Assembly (NCBI GenBank): GCA_946122785.1
Contig: CAMGYJ010000011.1
Coordinates: 24,801,007 to 24,865,006, forward strand
Direction of reading: 5' to 3'
DNA length: 64,000 nt
Origin: Linum tenue
Taxonomy: Eukaryota; Streptophyta; Magnoliopsida; Malpighiales; Linaceae
The position numbers and the translations under genes are program-made. The number at the start of each line of letters is the position of its first letter. The stretch's first letter is position 1. Below the pieces are notes generated by a model, which was not told the origin of the DNA, ran no database searches, and saw only the letters and a program-made list of their open reading frames with translations. Below, in pieces: positions 34,050 through 46,004 of the stretch.

Positions 34050-36543
34050 TTACACATCACCACAAGGAACAAGAGTAATAGTGGGGTTCGCCTTGAGAGG
34101 CTCACCTCCACTTCTAATCATACCCCTCGAGTCCATTTCCTTCACATCATCATTCTTAGCCTTAGGATCAATTGAAAGAGTGAGTTTCTCCTCTCCATCT
34201 CTCAAAATTAGATTTCCCTCATTAACATCGATTAAGGCATTGGCAGTGCAAGGAAGGGGCACCCTAGTATGAGTGGCATATATGAATCTTCACTAATATC
34301 AAGGATAACAAAATCATTCAGATAATAGAATTTGCCAACTCTCACTAGGACATTCTCCACAATACCACTAGGACTAATGCAGAGCGATTGACCAATGTAA
34401 CACTAAGCCTAGTAGTCTTTAATTCACCCAAATGAAACTTTATAAAAGCTTGTAGGGAATCGCATTAATGCTTGCTCTTAATTCCATCAGTGAGTTTTTA
34501 TATGATGATTTCTAATGCAAAGAGGTATAGTAAAATTACTTTGATCCGGTTGCTTTTTAGGCAACTTGTTGAGGATGAAGGTGGAGCACTTCTCGCCTAA
34601 GGTGACATTGGCGAGGTCTTCATATTTTGGCTTCATGGTGAGAATCCCCTCGAGGTATTTGGCATACCTCGTCATGTGAACCATGAGTTCCAAATGGAAT
34701 GGTGATGTTCAGCTTCTGAGCTTCTCCATGAATCCACCACATTCCGCCTCCAATCGGTCCTTGTGCATCCTCTTGGGGAAAGGAAGAGGAGGCTTGTACT
34801 CAGCCACTTGTGGTGGCATCGGCAATGCCTTCTTAGGCTCTTCTTCCTTTTCTCCCACTTCTTTTTGAACATTGGCCGTTGGAGGAGTCTTCTCTTCTTC
34901 GGTCACTTTCTTAGCAACAACTTCTAGGGTCACCTTCCCACTCTTCAAAAGAATGGCATTGAAACTGGCATTTTGATCTTTGGGCTTGGCAATAGTTTAG
35001 GAAGGTAGAGCTCCCCATGGTCACTCGGTGAGGATCCCATCAATATTACCAATTCGCACCTCCAAGTTTTGAAGGCTTTCTTGATGGCTACTCAATCCCG
35101 CCTCAACCAAATTAAACTTTGTTGTTGCCACATCCATAAATTGCTTAGTCTTCTCAAACTTTTGAGTGCTCGTGCTCACTAAGGTGGTCATTAGTTCTTC
35201 AAGTTTTGCAAACTTATCGGGTTGTTTTGGAACCCTTGATCGCCTTGAGCTTGGAATGGTTGTTGGAAGTTAGAGCTTGCAACCTTTGTTGAATGAAAGG
35301 AGCCCTTGGTTGATATTTTCCCGTTGCTCCTTGAAAACCGGGGGTCATGGGTTGGTAGGAGAGGACCAAGAGAAACTGGGATGATTTCTCCACCTCGGGT
35401 TGTAAGTGTTACTATAGGGGTTGTTTCCCCTAGCATTGGCGATGAAACTCACTTTCTCCTCAGGGGTGCTTGATTCCTTCATCACTTGACAATCCGCAAT
35501 TTCATGATTGGTAGTAGAACACAAATCGCAAGACATCAATGGTTTCTTCCCTTACTTCTTGTCTTCCAAGAGTGCATCAATCAAGCGGTCAAGCTTGTCT
35601 TCAAGTGGAGCACTCGCTTCCACACTTTTCACTCCTCTTTCGGTACTCTTCATACCACTCCTCATCAAACCCCAATCATAACCTTTTTCGCCATGTCCTC
35701 GAGCAACTAGGTCACTTCAGGTGGAGTCTTGTTCATTAAATTCCCTTGGCATAAAGAGTCAATGAGAATCTTGTCCTCTTTGTTGAGACCGCCATAGAAG
35801 GTCTCAATCCGAAATTTCTCCTCCAGTCCGTGGTGTGGGCATTGGAAGAAGTAATTAGAATATCTTTCCCATGCATCCCTCAATGTCTCATCCTCCTCTT
35901 GTTCGAAATGAGCGATCTTCTTGCGCCACTCTTTCGTCTTTGAAGGAGGACAATATCGAGTCATGAACTTGTTGACCAAGTCATCCCACGAGGTGATAGA
36001 GAGAGTCGGTCTATTGTTGAGCCACCAAGACGCATTCCCCACAAGAGAGTAGAGGAATAGTCTCAACTTCAAAGCGTCCTTGGGGACCTCATTTATCTTC
36101 AAACTTCCCGCAAGTTCGATGAACCTCTGGACATGCTCTCTTGGAGACTCATTGTTAAGCCCATGAAACAATGCATTGTTTTGGATCACGGTGACGAGGG
36201 CGGGTTTAATCTCGAAATTATTGGCGGCCATGGGTGGATGCCAAATAGTAGGTTGAATATTCGCCGCCCGTGGAGCCATATAGTAGCCCATGGTCCTCGG
36301 TTTCTCCTCAGCTCCCGCTTGAGCTCCTTGATTAGCCATCATCTCGGCTTCACTTACTTCCTCTTCAGATTCAACTTCTTCCTCAACTATAGCTTCTTCA
36401 ATTTTGGAACCAACATGTGGTTGTCCCCTCTCCTCTATCCTTCTTCTTGCTTCCGATAGCTCCCTCTCACGAGCAAAGAGTCGAAGAGTGCGGTTGAGAT
36501 TCTCGTACAGTGGCGCCAAAGGTATCAGATTACTCTGGGTCAT
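34050..36543 (-). pseudogene. Athila-type gag-protease (gag1), copy A
   Basis: Start ATG at 36543 (MTQSNLIPLAPLYENLN). A charged coiled segment, ARERELSEARRRIEERG, is followed by acidic residues, RTMGYYMAPRAAN, QNNALFHGL, the gag core LRLFLYSLVGNASWWL and RDAWERYSNYFFQCPHHG. The 284-codon open frame (with upstream codons) ends at TAG 35709-35707 after PPEVT. Beyond are a frameshift near 35685, a TAA at 35554-35552, and then an intact CCHC knuckle CDLCSTTNHEIADC (35489-35530) and YNPRWRNHPSFSWSS. The protease region ends with a DVNEGNLILRDGEEK-like segment. Its active-site segment reads ELRAS instead of DLGAS, so catalysis should be lost. No RT follows. Confidence 0.85.
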
Positions 36544-36668
36544 ACACCTTCCTACACACACTCAAAAGAACCACAACACGTCTAACACAGCAAGATTCAA
36601 ACACAAAAAAGAGAAAAGTAAAAGCTAGACTAACACCAAACTATCTTTCAAAATAATAAACCGTTTGC

Positions 36669-36686
36669 TCCCCGGCAACGGCGTCA
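36669..36686 (-). other. tRNA-Asp primer binding site of the gag1 element, copy A
   Basis: Minus strand TGACGCCGTTGCCGGGGA, one mismatch to the 18-base complement of the tRNA-Asp end. It lies six bases after the LTR end GTCA. Confidence 0.85.
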
Positions 36687-36692
36687 AAAACT

Positions 36693-37280
36693 TGACTAGT
36701 CCCGAATATCACAATAAAACTCCCAATTAGGGCCTCAAGTATAAACCTTGACTATGTGAAATATAGGGCAAGTATGTTTAAATATCAACCCGGGTCGGTC
36801 TATGTACCCCTACTTCAATTGTTTGAAACATTATCTAGCGATTGGTTTTTGGTGAAAACAACGATATCTATAGCTAAAACGTTTGGAAAAGTAAATGAAT
36901 TTGACACTAATTCATAAGACTTCACCCGAGTGTAGCTCCTCCTAGCTAGCAATTATGACTTGTTGAGTCGAATGAACACGTGTGGTATGGAGTTTGTAAA
37001 CCGTAGGGAAGTGCAACAAGTGAACAAACGCCACTCTCTCGGTCAATAGGTCAAGGGAATTCGATTCAAGCAAACAAAGTAGCTCTCTTGACCTATTGAC
37101 TAAGGGTTGCCAAGTCTTCACCCTCTAATCGGAGTTCGGACGGCTAACTTACAACCAACCCTAGGTGCTAATATGAACAAAGAGGGTTGCCCTACATTAA
37201 CTTAGATAGGATACAAGATTTGCCTAAGAAAACCCAGCTTTACCTAGGTTAGAATGGAAAATAGATTGATAGGCAAAAAG
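36693..37280 (-). mobile_element. 3' portion of the 5' LTR of the gag1 element (L0), copy A
   Basis: About 590 bp of LTR, similar to L3 in layout (TTGACTAGTCCCGAATATC at its end), are cut at 37280 where the next unit's gag3 begins. U3 with the promoter is missing, so this copy cannot start transcription from its own LTR. Confidence 0.7.
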
Positions 37281-38187
37281 TTGCCTCCTTCATTGCCTGA
37301 CACTCCGCCGTCTCATGGCTAGTGCTAGAGCACCAGTGGCACGACATCACCGACATTTTTCCTTGCCTCTTATCTTCAAGCATTACCTCTATCAACTTAT
37401 CCAACTTCGCCTCAAGCGGAGCGCTTGCTCCCACGCTTCTCACTCCCCTATCATTGCTTCTTCTCCCACTTCTAGTCAATCCCCAATTGTACCCCCTGAG
37501 GGCCATGTCTTCAAGTAGCTCAGTTACTTGGGGCGGAGCCATATTCATCAATTTCCCTAGACACAAGGAGTCAATGAGAATTTTATCTTGTTGAATTAGA
37601 CCTCCATAGAAGGTTTCAATCCGAAACTGTTCTTCAAATCCGTGGTGAGGGCACTGAAGAAATAATCGGAGTACCTCTCCCAAGCGCCCCTCAAGGTCTC
37701 GTCCTCTTCTTGCTCGAAATGGGCAATCTTCTTTCTCCACTCCGCCGTCTTCGAAGGCGGGCAGTAGCGAGTCATAAACTTGTAGAGGAGGTCGTCTCAT
37801 GAGGTGATTGACCGAGGTGGGCGATTGTTTCAGCCGGCACACCATCGATTTTCAAACTCCCCGCGAGCTCCAAGAATCTCTGCACGTGCTCTCTTGGTGA
37901 CTTTCTCTCAAGGCCGTGGAACAAAGCATTGCTTTATATCATATTCACTAGAGCCGGCTTGATCTCGAAATTGTTTGCCGCCACTGGAGGATGTAGGATT
38001 GGCGATTGAATGTCCGCTGGGCGTGGGGCCATATAGTACTCCATTGTCCTCAGGGCTTCCTCTTCCTCCGCCGCATCATTTAGCTGACGAGCTTGGGCGG
38101 CTCCATCTTGTCTTTGGTTCCCGCCATTTCAACTCCAACCACGGGTTCAACTTCCACTTCTTCAACTTCTTCTCCACAAACACCGGG
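37281..38187 (-). pseudogene. Athila-type gag fragment (gag3), copy B
   Basis: The fuller version of gag3. The frame at 37249-37845 contains FRIETFYGGLIQQDKILIDS, PPQVTELLEDMALRGYNWG without the stop seen in gag1 and gag2, SAPLEAKLDKLIEVML, and an intact zinc knuckle CHWCSSTSHETAEC, then runs into the L0 LTR. Upstream the same internal deletion removes the LRLF...WWL core. The LTR piece at 38188 cuts its N-terminal side. Confidence 0.75.
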
Positions 38188-38396
38188 TGAAAGAACCCTA
38201 ACCTGGCCAGGTACTAATTTTACTAAAATGCCCTTGAAAATTAAAATACTCAAAAAGCTTAAACTGTAGTGGGGAAATTTTCATAAATAAAATACTGAAA
38301 GCACACTCTTGTAGTTCAAAACAATGCCCTAACATGGGGGCAAATTAAACTCAAAATTTAAAATCTCAAACTCATCTCCAGTCTATACTCATAATC
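38188..38396 (-). mobile_element. LTR end fragment E1, copy B
   Basis: Counterpart of 13304-13512, starting TGAAAGAACCC inside gag3. Confidence 0.65.
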
Positions 38397-39111
38397 ATAA
38401 ATTCTTGTGGCAAGGAAACACAATAATGGTGTTGATAGAGGAATGAGTTCGAGTAAATTTTGGGGACGAAATTTTTATAATGGAGGTAGAAATGTTACAC
38501 CCCATCTTTTTTAAGTCCAATAGACCATTGTGCCCTTGGTGTAATTTGTGAATTCCCACCTTAATATCGAAGAGGATTAAGAATGTGATCTTTCGGTTCA
38601 AACAGTGTCGAACTTTGATATAAAATAAGGAAGTTATAGACGTGAATTGGTTTTGGAATCAAGACTCAATCAAGGATCGATTGCGAGTGGGCTTTATCAA
38701 TTAGGCCGTAACTGATTTTAAGGTTTCAGCCAGTGGGTTCTTGTTGGGCCTGGCGTAGAGACGGGCTCGTGGCCCGGGAAGAGAAAAAAATAACGGGCTG
38801 AGGCTCGAAAGGGAGAAAGGGGTGGTGCTTCTCAGGAAGAACTCGACCGGAAGAAGGGTGCAGAAAGGGGAAAGAAAGAAAACAGAGTAGCCGCGGTAAC
38901 GGAAGTGGGGCTTCGGGTGCAATCAAAGGGGGGGGGTACCGAATGGGTTTATTTCGAAATTAAATTGTGTGCAAATAGCTCGCCTTTAAGGTTAGTAGTT
39001 AAAGGGTGTATATTCAACAACGAAACAGTCCAGGAGACCAAGCATTTCCCAATCATCATCGTCGTCAACATTTCTGCCACCAACCTCCGCTACCTACTTT
39101 TCTCATTGCTC
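38397..39111 (+). mobile_element. 3' end and LTR of plus-strand chromovirus-like element, copy B
   Basis: Counterpart of 13513-14224. The purine tract leads to an LTR start TGTTACACCCC at 38493. It ends where the E2 LTR begins. Confidence 0.6.
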
Positions 39112-40891
39112 ACCTAACCCGGCCGGGTACTACTTTTACTAAATGCCATTGATAAATAAAATACTCAAATCTTAAATTTTTATGGGAAAATTTTTCCATA
39201 AAAAAGTACTGAAAACACACACTTGTAGTTCAAAGCAAAGCCCTAACACGTGGGCAAATTAAACTCAAACTTTAAAATCTCAATATAATCTCCATTCTAT
39301 ACTCATAATCATAAATTGAAAATGTCCTTGTTGCTACTGAAAAACTTAACTAGGAGTCCTCCGTGACGCTTGCACTATCCTTCTCTAGCTGGCTGCCCTC
39401 GAACTTTTCCTCTCGAACTCGCTGCTCTCTAACTGCTCCTCTAGCTAGCTGCTACCGATCTGGTTCTAGCTCATTCCCTTACTAATGCCTGGTGAGTGAG
39501 ATGGGTCAGTCTACGCCCTTACGTTTTAATACTTCTAATACTTGAGTACTTTACTTAAACACTTAACTTTGACTAGTGGAAGTTGTTTGTACTTCCGATC
39601 TTAAAATCTTAACTCTTAAACTTTGAGGGAGTTGAAGTTACTCTCCTCTCTTAAAGCTCAAATCTTGACTTAAATCTTTTGACTCACACGGGGATCCCTC
39701 ACTAGCTAGTCTGGTTGCTAACTCATACGTATGAGAAGCCGTCCAGGCTTTCCTTAAACTTAAACTTAGTTAGGGAAGTCGTAACGATTCATCCCCCTAA
39801 CAACTTAAACTTATCGTGGTGGCTCTTCACCACGATTCTCAAGAGCATAACTGCTGCTCCTCTTAAAAGTCTCAAGAGCATAACTGCTGCTCTATCTCAA
39901 AATGTCTCAAAACGCAACGGACTGGCGCTAGTGTCTAAAAACACTTAAAGGTGAGTTACTTCTTTAAAAAGAACTTGTTTCTTAACTTAAACGTACTTGT
40001 AAGTAAAGCACTCAACAACATAAAACTGAAAGCATAAATCACATAAATCATATGACATCATATAAGCATGCAAGGGCAAGTAAGACACATAACAGTCAAA
40101 TCTCAAAAACTTAAAAACCGTAAGGCGTAGAATTTACCCCCTTTACACTCACCTTCGTAATCAATCGATAATCCTTGATCATCATTAAGGTTGATTGCAC
40201 TTGTGACCTCTTTCCTATTGGGTCACCATTCCATCGTCTTTCCTTCTGCCGTAGCTAGACCTTCTAATCCTTGGGAATGCTAACTAGCACCGCCTGCTAC
40301 ATTTTTATTTACGTCCAACACCATAGGCACATCTGGGAGGGCATAATCAAGTCCACCTTCGGCCACCTCCAATAGACATCTTCAACTTCTTTCCAACGTG
40401 TACAATTTCCATTGCTGAACTTTGGCATCGTGAGTGGCGGAGGGCACTTCTTTCTTCTCGTCCAAACAATAACCCCTTCACAACCGGACAAAGGATCACT
40501 TGGTCCAATTAATTCCCTAATCCCATGAAACCCTTTATTTAACGTACGTGAGGAAATGATTTGCTTACCTACAATCCAAGTTCTCATCACTGTCATATCG
40601 TCCACAATCGGTTAGCCTCTCCAGACGTCGCTGCCATGACTGCAATAATCGAAGGCTACAACACCACCACCAGCCTACGTCATGTCCTCCTCTCGGTCTC
40701 CATTTTATTTCATTGGTGACGTTGGTGTTTGCGCGCTAGAAAAAGAAGGATGGTGGGATCTGCCGCTCTGGAGGTTTTCTCATCGGACCGCTCTAGAGCT
40801 AGGATTGGTTTAGGGTTTTCTTTTAGTGAAGCGGGATGGGTTTTTGGCGTGGTAGTTGTTGTTGAACCTAAATGACGATCGATACATCACA
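39112..40891 (-). repeat. 3' LTR of E2 (left), copy B
   Basis: Counterpart of 14225-16003, likewise lacking the terminal TGAAACAC. Confidence 0.7.
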
Positions 40892-43800
40892 TTCCTCCCT
40901 CCTTGCGAAAAATTTTGACCTCAAAATTTATTCCTCGCGACAACATAAGGTCTTACTTAAGAAAATCCTTCTACTATTGGGATGTATACTTCCTTTATCT
41001 AATACGACTTTGAGCTATGAACCCTTTCCTCTAATTCATGTGGTTCTTGGCCAACTAATTACTCACCCACTTTTGATAAATCTCTTGCTCAAGCTAGTTA
41101 CTTGCTTAATGCGTCTATGGCACTATGGCACTCTACCTTCTTAAATGCCTCTGATGCTGTAATGGATTCGTAGCTCATATTGTTCTCAACTATTTGTCTT
41201 GAGTAATAAATTATTAGCCTGCCCTAAACAAGTCATGTCTCGTCGTAACTTCAGCTCGTAACAGGCCCAGACCTTGAACTTCGTCCTCCCTATCTTGACT
41301 GCTGACGACTCTCCTTGGTATCGGATGTTTGAATTGCTTAATGATTACCTCCGCTGTTGGTTCCTAGGTATCGCTTCTTCTCGCTTTATAGGCCCCGTTA
41401 TACCCCTCTTTGATAATTCCACTTATTACGCACTCTTGATGCCTGATTCACCATATATGGTACCTTTAGCATGAGAAAATCCCCTACACACCCCTATTAA
41501 TGTTCTTAGTACCCCTTTCAACCCCAAGGTTACTAATAGCGGCTTAACCTCCATCTTGTTTATCGCAAAACTCTTTTAACGTAACCTCATCTGTGGTTGA
41601 CCACATATATCACCTAGGTCCTTGTACCTTATAACTTTGAATCTCTTACTTTCTTCCAAGATTCTTCGTTTCCTCCTTTTCCATCAACTGAATGGTCATC
41701 TCCTTGTTACTTCTTGCTTTACCTGAAACCTCACACTACTACTCTTACTTGTTGTATGCCTTAAAAGCATCCTTTGCATCTTTCTCTAGCTTGATAACAA
41801 TTTTATCACTCCTCTCACCCGCATAGGCGATCTTGGCTTCACTTTGGGGTACCCTATAAGATTCCCTAAACTCATATCCCTATTACTTCTCTACTCGTGA
41901 CTCTTCCCTTGATGTTACTCGCTAGTTCTAGATGCCCTTGTTCTCGATGTAGTCACCCAGGTTCTCATATTCTCTTCTCACTTATGTACCTTGACCTATA
42001 AGGTTCTCCCTTTGACTATTCTTGACGACCATGATTCCACCTTACAATTGGCCGAAATTCCTCGATGGACTTCCTATGGATCAACTGTTCTCTACTGGTA
42101 ATCAACCTAATGCTTTCTTGTTGTCTGTTGTACTCCTGCTTTGGCCCGTCCTAGCTATCTTCCTTGACGCATACATCGTTCGGTCGACGACCACATTTTC
42201 TTTTTGCATCGTCCTATGGTGTTCTCCTTGCTTCTTTACTTTTACTACCCTTCTGTTGTTGCTTTCTACAATATTCGGTCACCAAACTCCATTGAGTATC
42301 TTCCCGTTATTGTTTGGGTCAAAGCTTCCAATAGAAGATTTCCCTGACTAGGATTTAACATACGTCATTCATGTCATTTATCTCGATTGATGCCTACATA
42401 TGGCCTTAATCTCATAGTCTGGGTTCTTAGTGGGCTTAACTGAACGTGCCTTACTTATCCTTAACTAGCCGCTTCCATGGATGACATCCTACTATGCTTC
42501 TCCCACCCAGAGTGGGTCACCTTGGGTAAGGTAACCTAATGATTTCCTTCCTTGGTAATGCTTTTCCTCGTCGTACTCCACTATGCATTTTCTTGAACCC
42601 GAGTCACCTACACATATTCCCAATCCTTCATCAGAACTTCCATGTGATTCCTCGAATACTCGGTTGGATTAATGACTTACTCCTACAGCTAGTTTCGAGA
42701 CTTCAGCTCTTAGCCACCTCTTTCCAACTTACTATAGAGGTTCCTCCTTCTGTCACCTCTCATGTACCCTAGATGGCTAGGTGCTCCCTCCTTTTAGGAT
42801 AGGACAACCACACAAAAGATCATCACAAACTCTTGCATTCCCCTTTCAATGGTCCCAACAACTTCCTGACCTTTCGTGATCTGGGTAGTTTGTAGGGTCT
42901 CTCATATCCCAATCCATCCTCTTTCTAGATTGGCGTTGTTCACTAGAACATTATTATTCTTGATCCAAGTTCATCCTCTACCTCGATTATCTTGATGCTT
43001 GTCTTTTTCCTTTTAAAGGCTTGCTATCGGCCTAACTCCCCAGGGTCATGTACCCTTTTCACTACTGACCTAGTTTATCCATAAGGGTTCCTTTATTGTC
43101 ATACGTAAACGACCATGCCTCCTCGTTGCCTTGACCTTTTGAATTCTTGACGTCCTTTCATACTCCCTGTAACCTACTTATTTCCTCCTTTGCTTCATTT
43201 ATACCACCCTAGCTTTTCTTAAAGTCTAAGCTCTCCATTGGTCCTTGTCACTGTGTTGTAAAAGCGTCGAGCCATCGACCACTAAAACTAGCTGAGGGAC
43301 TTCTTGTTGTACATCTTCGTTGCTTGACTCGTTGCCACCTCGCAACTGCTTAGGGTCAAGGACCCTGAAATCCTCTTTCCTTATAGCCACTGCCATCTAG
43401 TAATTGTAACTCTTTCTTCGGAGATTCATAGTTCTCCTATTTGTTTGTCTTAGCTTATTAGATCGTCCACTTGTTTCCTAGTAGTAAAATCCTCGTACTA
43501 CTCCTTCAACTCCTTCAACATCCTTGAGGTATTCCCTTTCAATTGGCACCTCGTTGCTGGTGTTTGGAGTTTTAGTCCTCGCACATTTGATTTTACCTCC
43601 ACAGACCTTTGCAACGTTCCTCCTTCCTTCTCTAGGTTGATGATGATGATCAGTTTGCTAACGTCCGAGTAGTTGGTTAACTAATTGAGAAACTACTATC
43701 CATCATGTCGATGAGATACTTGGTCTTGAGAGCCTTTGAGATTCTACTTGGGTTTGTCACGTTTCTTTCATCCTTTCTTTCTTACTGGCGATCACCATAT

Positions 43801-44060
43801 GCCTAAATCTCTCATTTGACAAACCACGACATGTTAACTAAATCGCGTCGCAGCCTATTCTTAAACAATCGCACCCTGAGCTACCATCCCTTCGTGCCGT
43901 GCTGTCATAGTTATTCACCTTAATATGATTAGAGTAGACTGGAGATTCTATAAACACTTAAAAGATCCTTGACTCATTTTCCTTTCCTTTAAAACAAAAC
44001 CTTTAAAAACTGAGACCGAAATTCCAGTATTCCTTGGAAACCAAGGAACAGAGGAAGACT

Positions 44061-44073
44061 GGCTCTGATACCA
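44061..44073 (-). other. Initiator tRNA-Met-type primer binding site of E2, copy B
   Basis: Minus strand TGGTATCAGAGCC, three bases from the LTR end, identical to copy A. Confidence 0.85.
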
Positions 44074-44076
44074 AAA

Positions 44077-46004
44077 TGAAACATCCTAACCCGGCCGGGT
44101 ACTACTTTTACTAAAATGCCCTTCATAAATAAAATACTCAAATCTTAAATTGCCGCGAGAAATTTTTTACATAAATAAAGTACTGCAAACACACACTTGT
44201 AGTTCAAAGCAAAGCCCTAACACGTGGACAAATTAAACTCAAACTTTAAAATCTCAATCTAATCTCCAGTCTATACTCATAATCATAAATTGCAAATGTC
44301 ATTGCTGCTACTGAAAAACTTAACTAGGCATCCTCCGTGACGCTTGCACTACCCTTCTCTAGTTGGCTGCCCTCGAACTTTTCCTCTTGAACTCGCTGCT
44401 CTCTAACTACTCCTCTAGCTAGCTGCTACCGATCTGGTTCTAGCTCATTCCCTTACTAAGGGCTGGTGAGTGAGATGGGGTCAGTCTACGCCCTTACGTT
44501 TTAATACTTCTAATACTTGAGTACTTTACTTAAACACTTAACTTTGACTAGTGGAAGTTGTTTGTACTTCCGATCTTAAAATCTTAACTCTTAAACTTTG
44601 AGGGAGTTGAAGTTACTCTCCTCTCTTAAATCTCAAATCTTGACTTAAATCTTTTGACTGACACGGGGATCCCTCACTAGCTAGTCTGGTTGCCAACTCA
44701 TACGTATGAGAAGCCGTCCATACTTTCCTTAAACTTAAACTTAGTTAGGGAAGTCGTAACAATTCATCCCCCTAACATCTTAAACTTATCGTGGTGGCTC
44801 TTCACCACGATTCTCAAGAGCATAACTGCTGCTCATCTTAAAAGTCTCAAGAGCATAACTGCTGCTCTATCTCAAAATGTCTCAAAAGGCAACGGACTGG
44901 CGCTAGTGACTAAAAACACTTAAAACGACTTCACCTTCTTGGAGGTGAGTTACTTCTTTAAAAAGAACTTGTTTCTTAACTTAAACGTACTTGTAAGTAA
45001 AGCACACAACAACATAAAACTGAAAGCATAAATCACATAAATCATATGACATCATATAAGCATGCAAGGGCAAGTACGGCACATAGCAGTCAAATCTCAA
45101 AAGCTTAAATACCGTAAGGCGTAGAATTTACCTTCTTTACACTCACCTTAATAATCAATCGATAATTCTTGATAATCATTAAGGTTGATTGCCCTTGTGA
45201 CCTCTTTCTTATTGGGTCACCATTCCATCGCTATTCCTTCTGCCGTAGCTAGACCTTCTAATCCTTGGGAACGCTAACTAGCACCACCAGCTACATTTTT
45301 ATTTACGTCCAACACCACATGCACATCTGGGAGGGCATAATCAAGTTCACCTTCGGCCACCTCCAATAGACACGTTCAACTTCTTTCCAACCTGTACAAT
45401 TTCCATACCTGAACTTTGGCATCGTGAGTGGCGTAGAGCACTTCTTTCTTCTCGTCCAAACAATAACCCCTTCACAACCGGACAAAGGATCACTTGGTCC
45501 AATTAATTCCGTAATCCCATGAAACCCTTTAGTTAACGTACGTGAGGAAATGATTTGCTTACCTACAATCCAAGTTCTCATGACCGTCATATCGTCCACA
45601 ATCGGTTAGCCTCTCCAGACGTCGACGCCATGACAGCAATACTCGAAGGCTACAGCACCACCACCATCCTACGTCATGTCCTCCTCTCGGTCTCTATTTT
45701 AGTTCATTGGTGACGTTGGTGTTTGCGCGGTGGAAGAAGAAGGATGGTGGGATCTGCCGCTCTGGAAGTTTTCTCATCGGCCGCTCTAGAGCTAGGATTG
45801 GGGGGGGGGGTGATGGGAAAAGGACAATGAGGGTCGAGCGCCCTCTTGGCCAGTTTTTCCTTTTTTTTAATAATAATAATAATAACAATAATAGTTATTA
45901 TTATTATTATTCCTAATCCGCGGTTGCAATCCTTAGTACGTAACCGTTAATCCAACCGGTCACGTATTATGGTCGAACCTGAACCCAAAGGTCGGGGTGT
46001 AACA
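44077..46004 (-). repeat. 5' LTR of E2 (right), copy B
   Basis: The minus-strand start is TGTTACACCCCGACC; copy A lacks one C of this run. Confidence 0.75.
45869..45911. repeat. (TAA)n/(TTA)n perfect hairpin, copy B
   Basis: Arms 45869-45886 and 45894-45911, with the same 18-bp stem and 7-base loop as in copy A. Confidence 0.9.

Larger units (their letters stand above)
12567..37280 (+). repeat. 24.86-kb tandem unit, copy A (lacks the first ~164 bp)
   Basis: From 12567 the sequence matches 37445 onward, nearly base for base, up to 37280, which matches 62140. The coordinate offset is 24878 at the left end and 24860 at the right end, so indels nearly cancel. Differences seen by eye are mostly single-base indels and scattered substitutions. 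All elements listed inside occur in the same order and strand in both copies. Copy A starts inside the gag fragment, about 164 bp later than copy B. Confidence 0.95.
39112..46004 (-). mobile_element. 6.9-kb gene-less LTR element E2, copy B
   Basis: Counterpart of 14225-21116. LTRs are at 39112-40891 and 44077-46004, the tRNA-Met-type primer site at 44061-44073 and the purine tract at 40892-40907. The interior again has no recognisable domain; an open frame at 42022-42351 is longer than in copy A only through a one-base difference. The same two LTR outer ends differ as in copy A, so that asymmetry predates the duplication. Confidence 0.75.
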
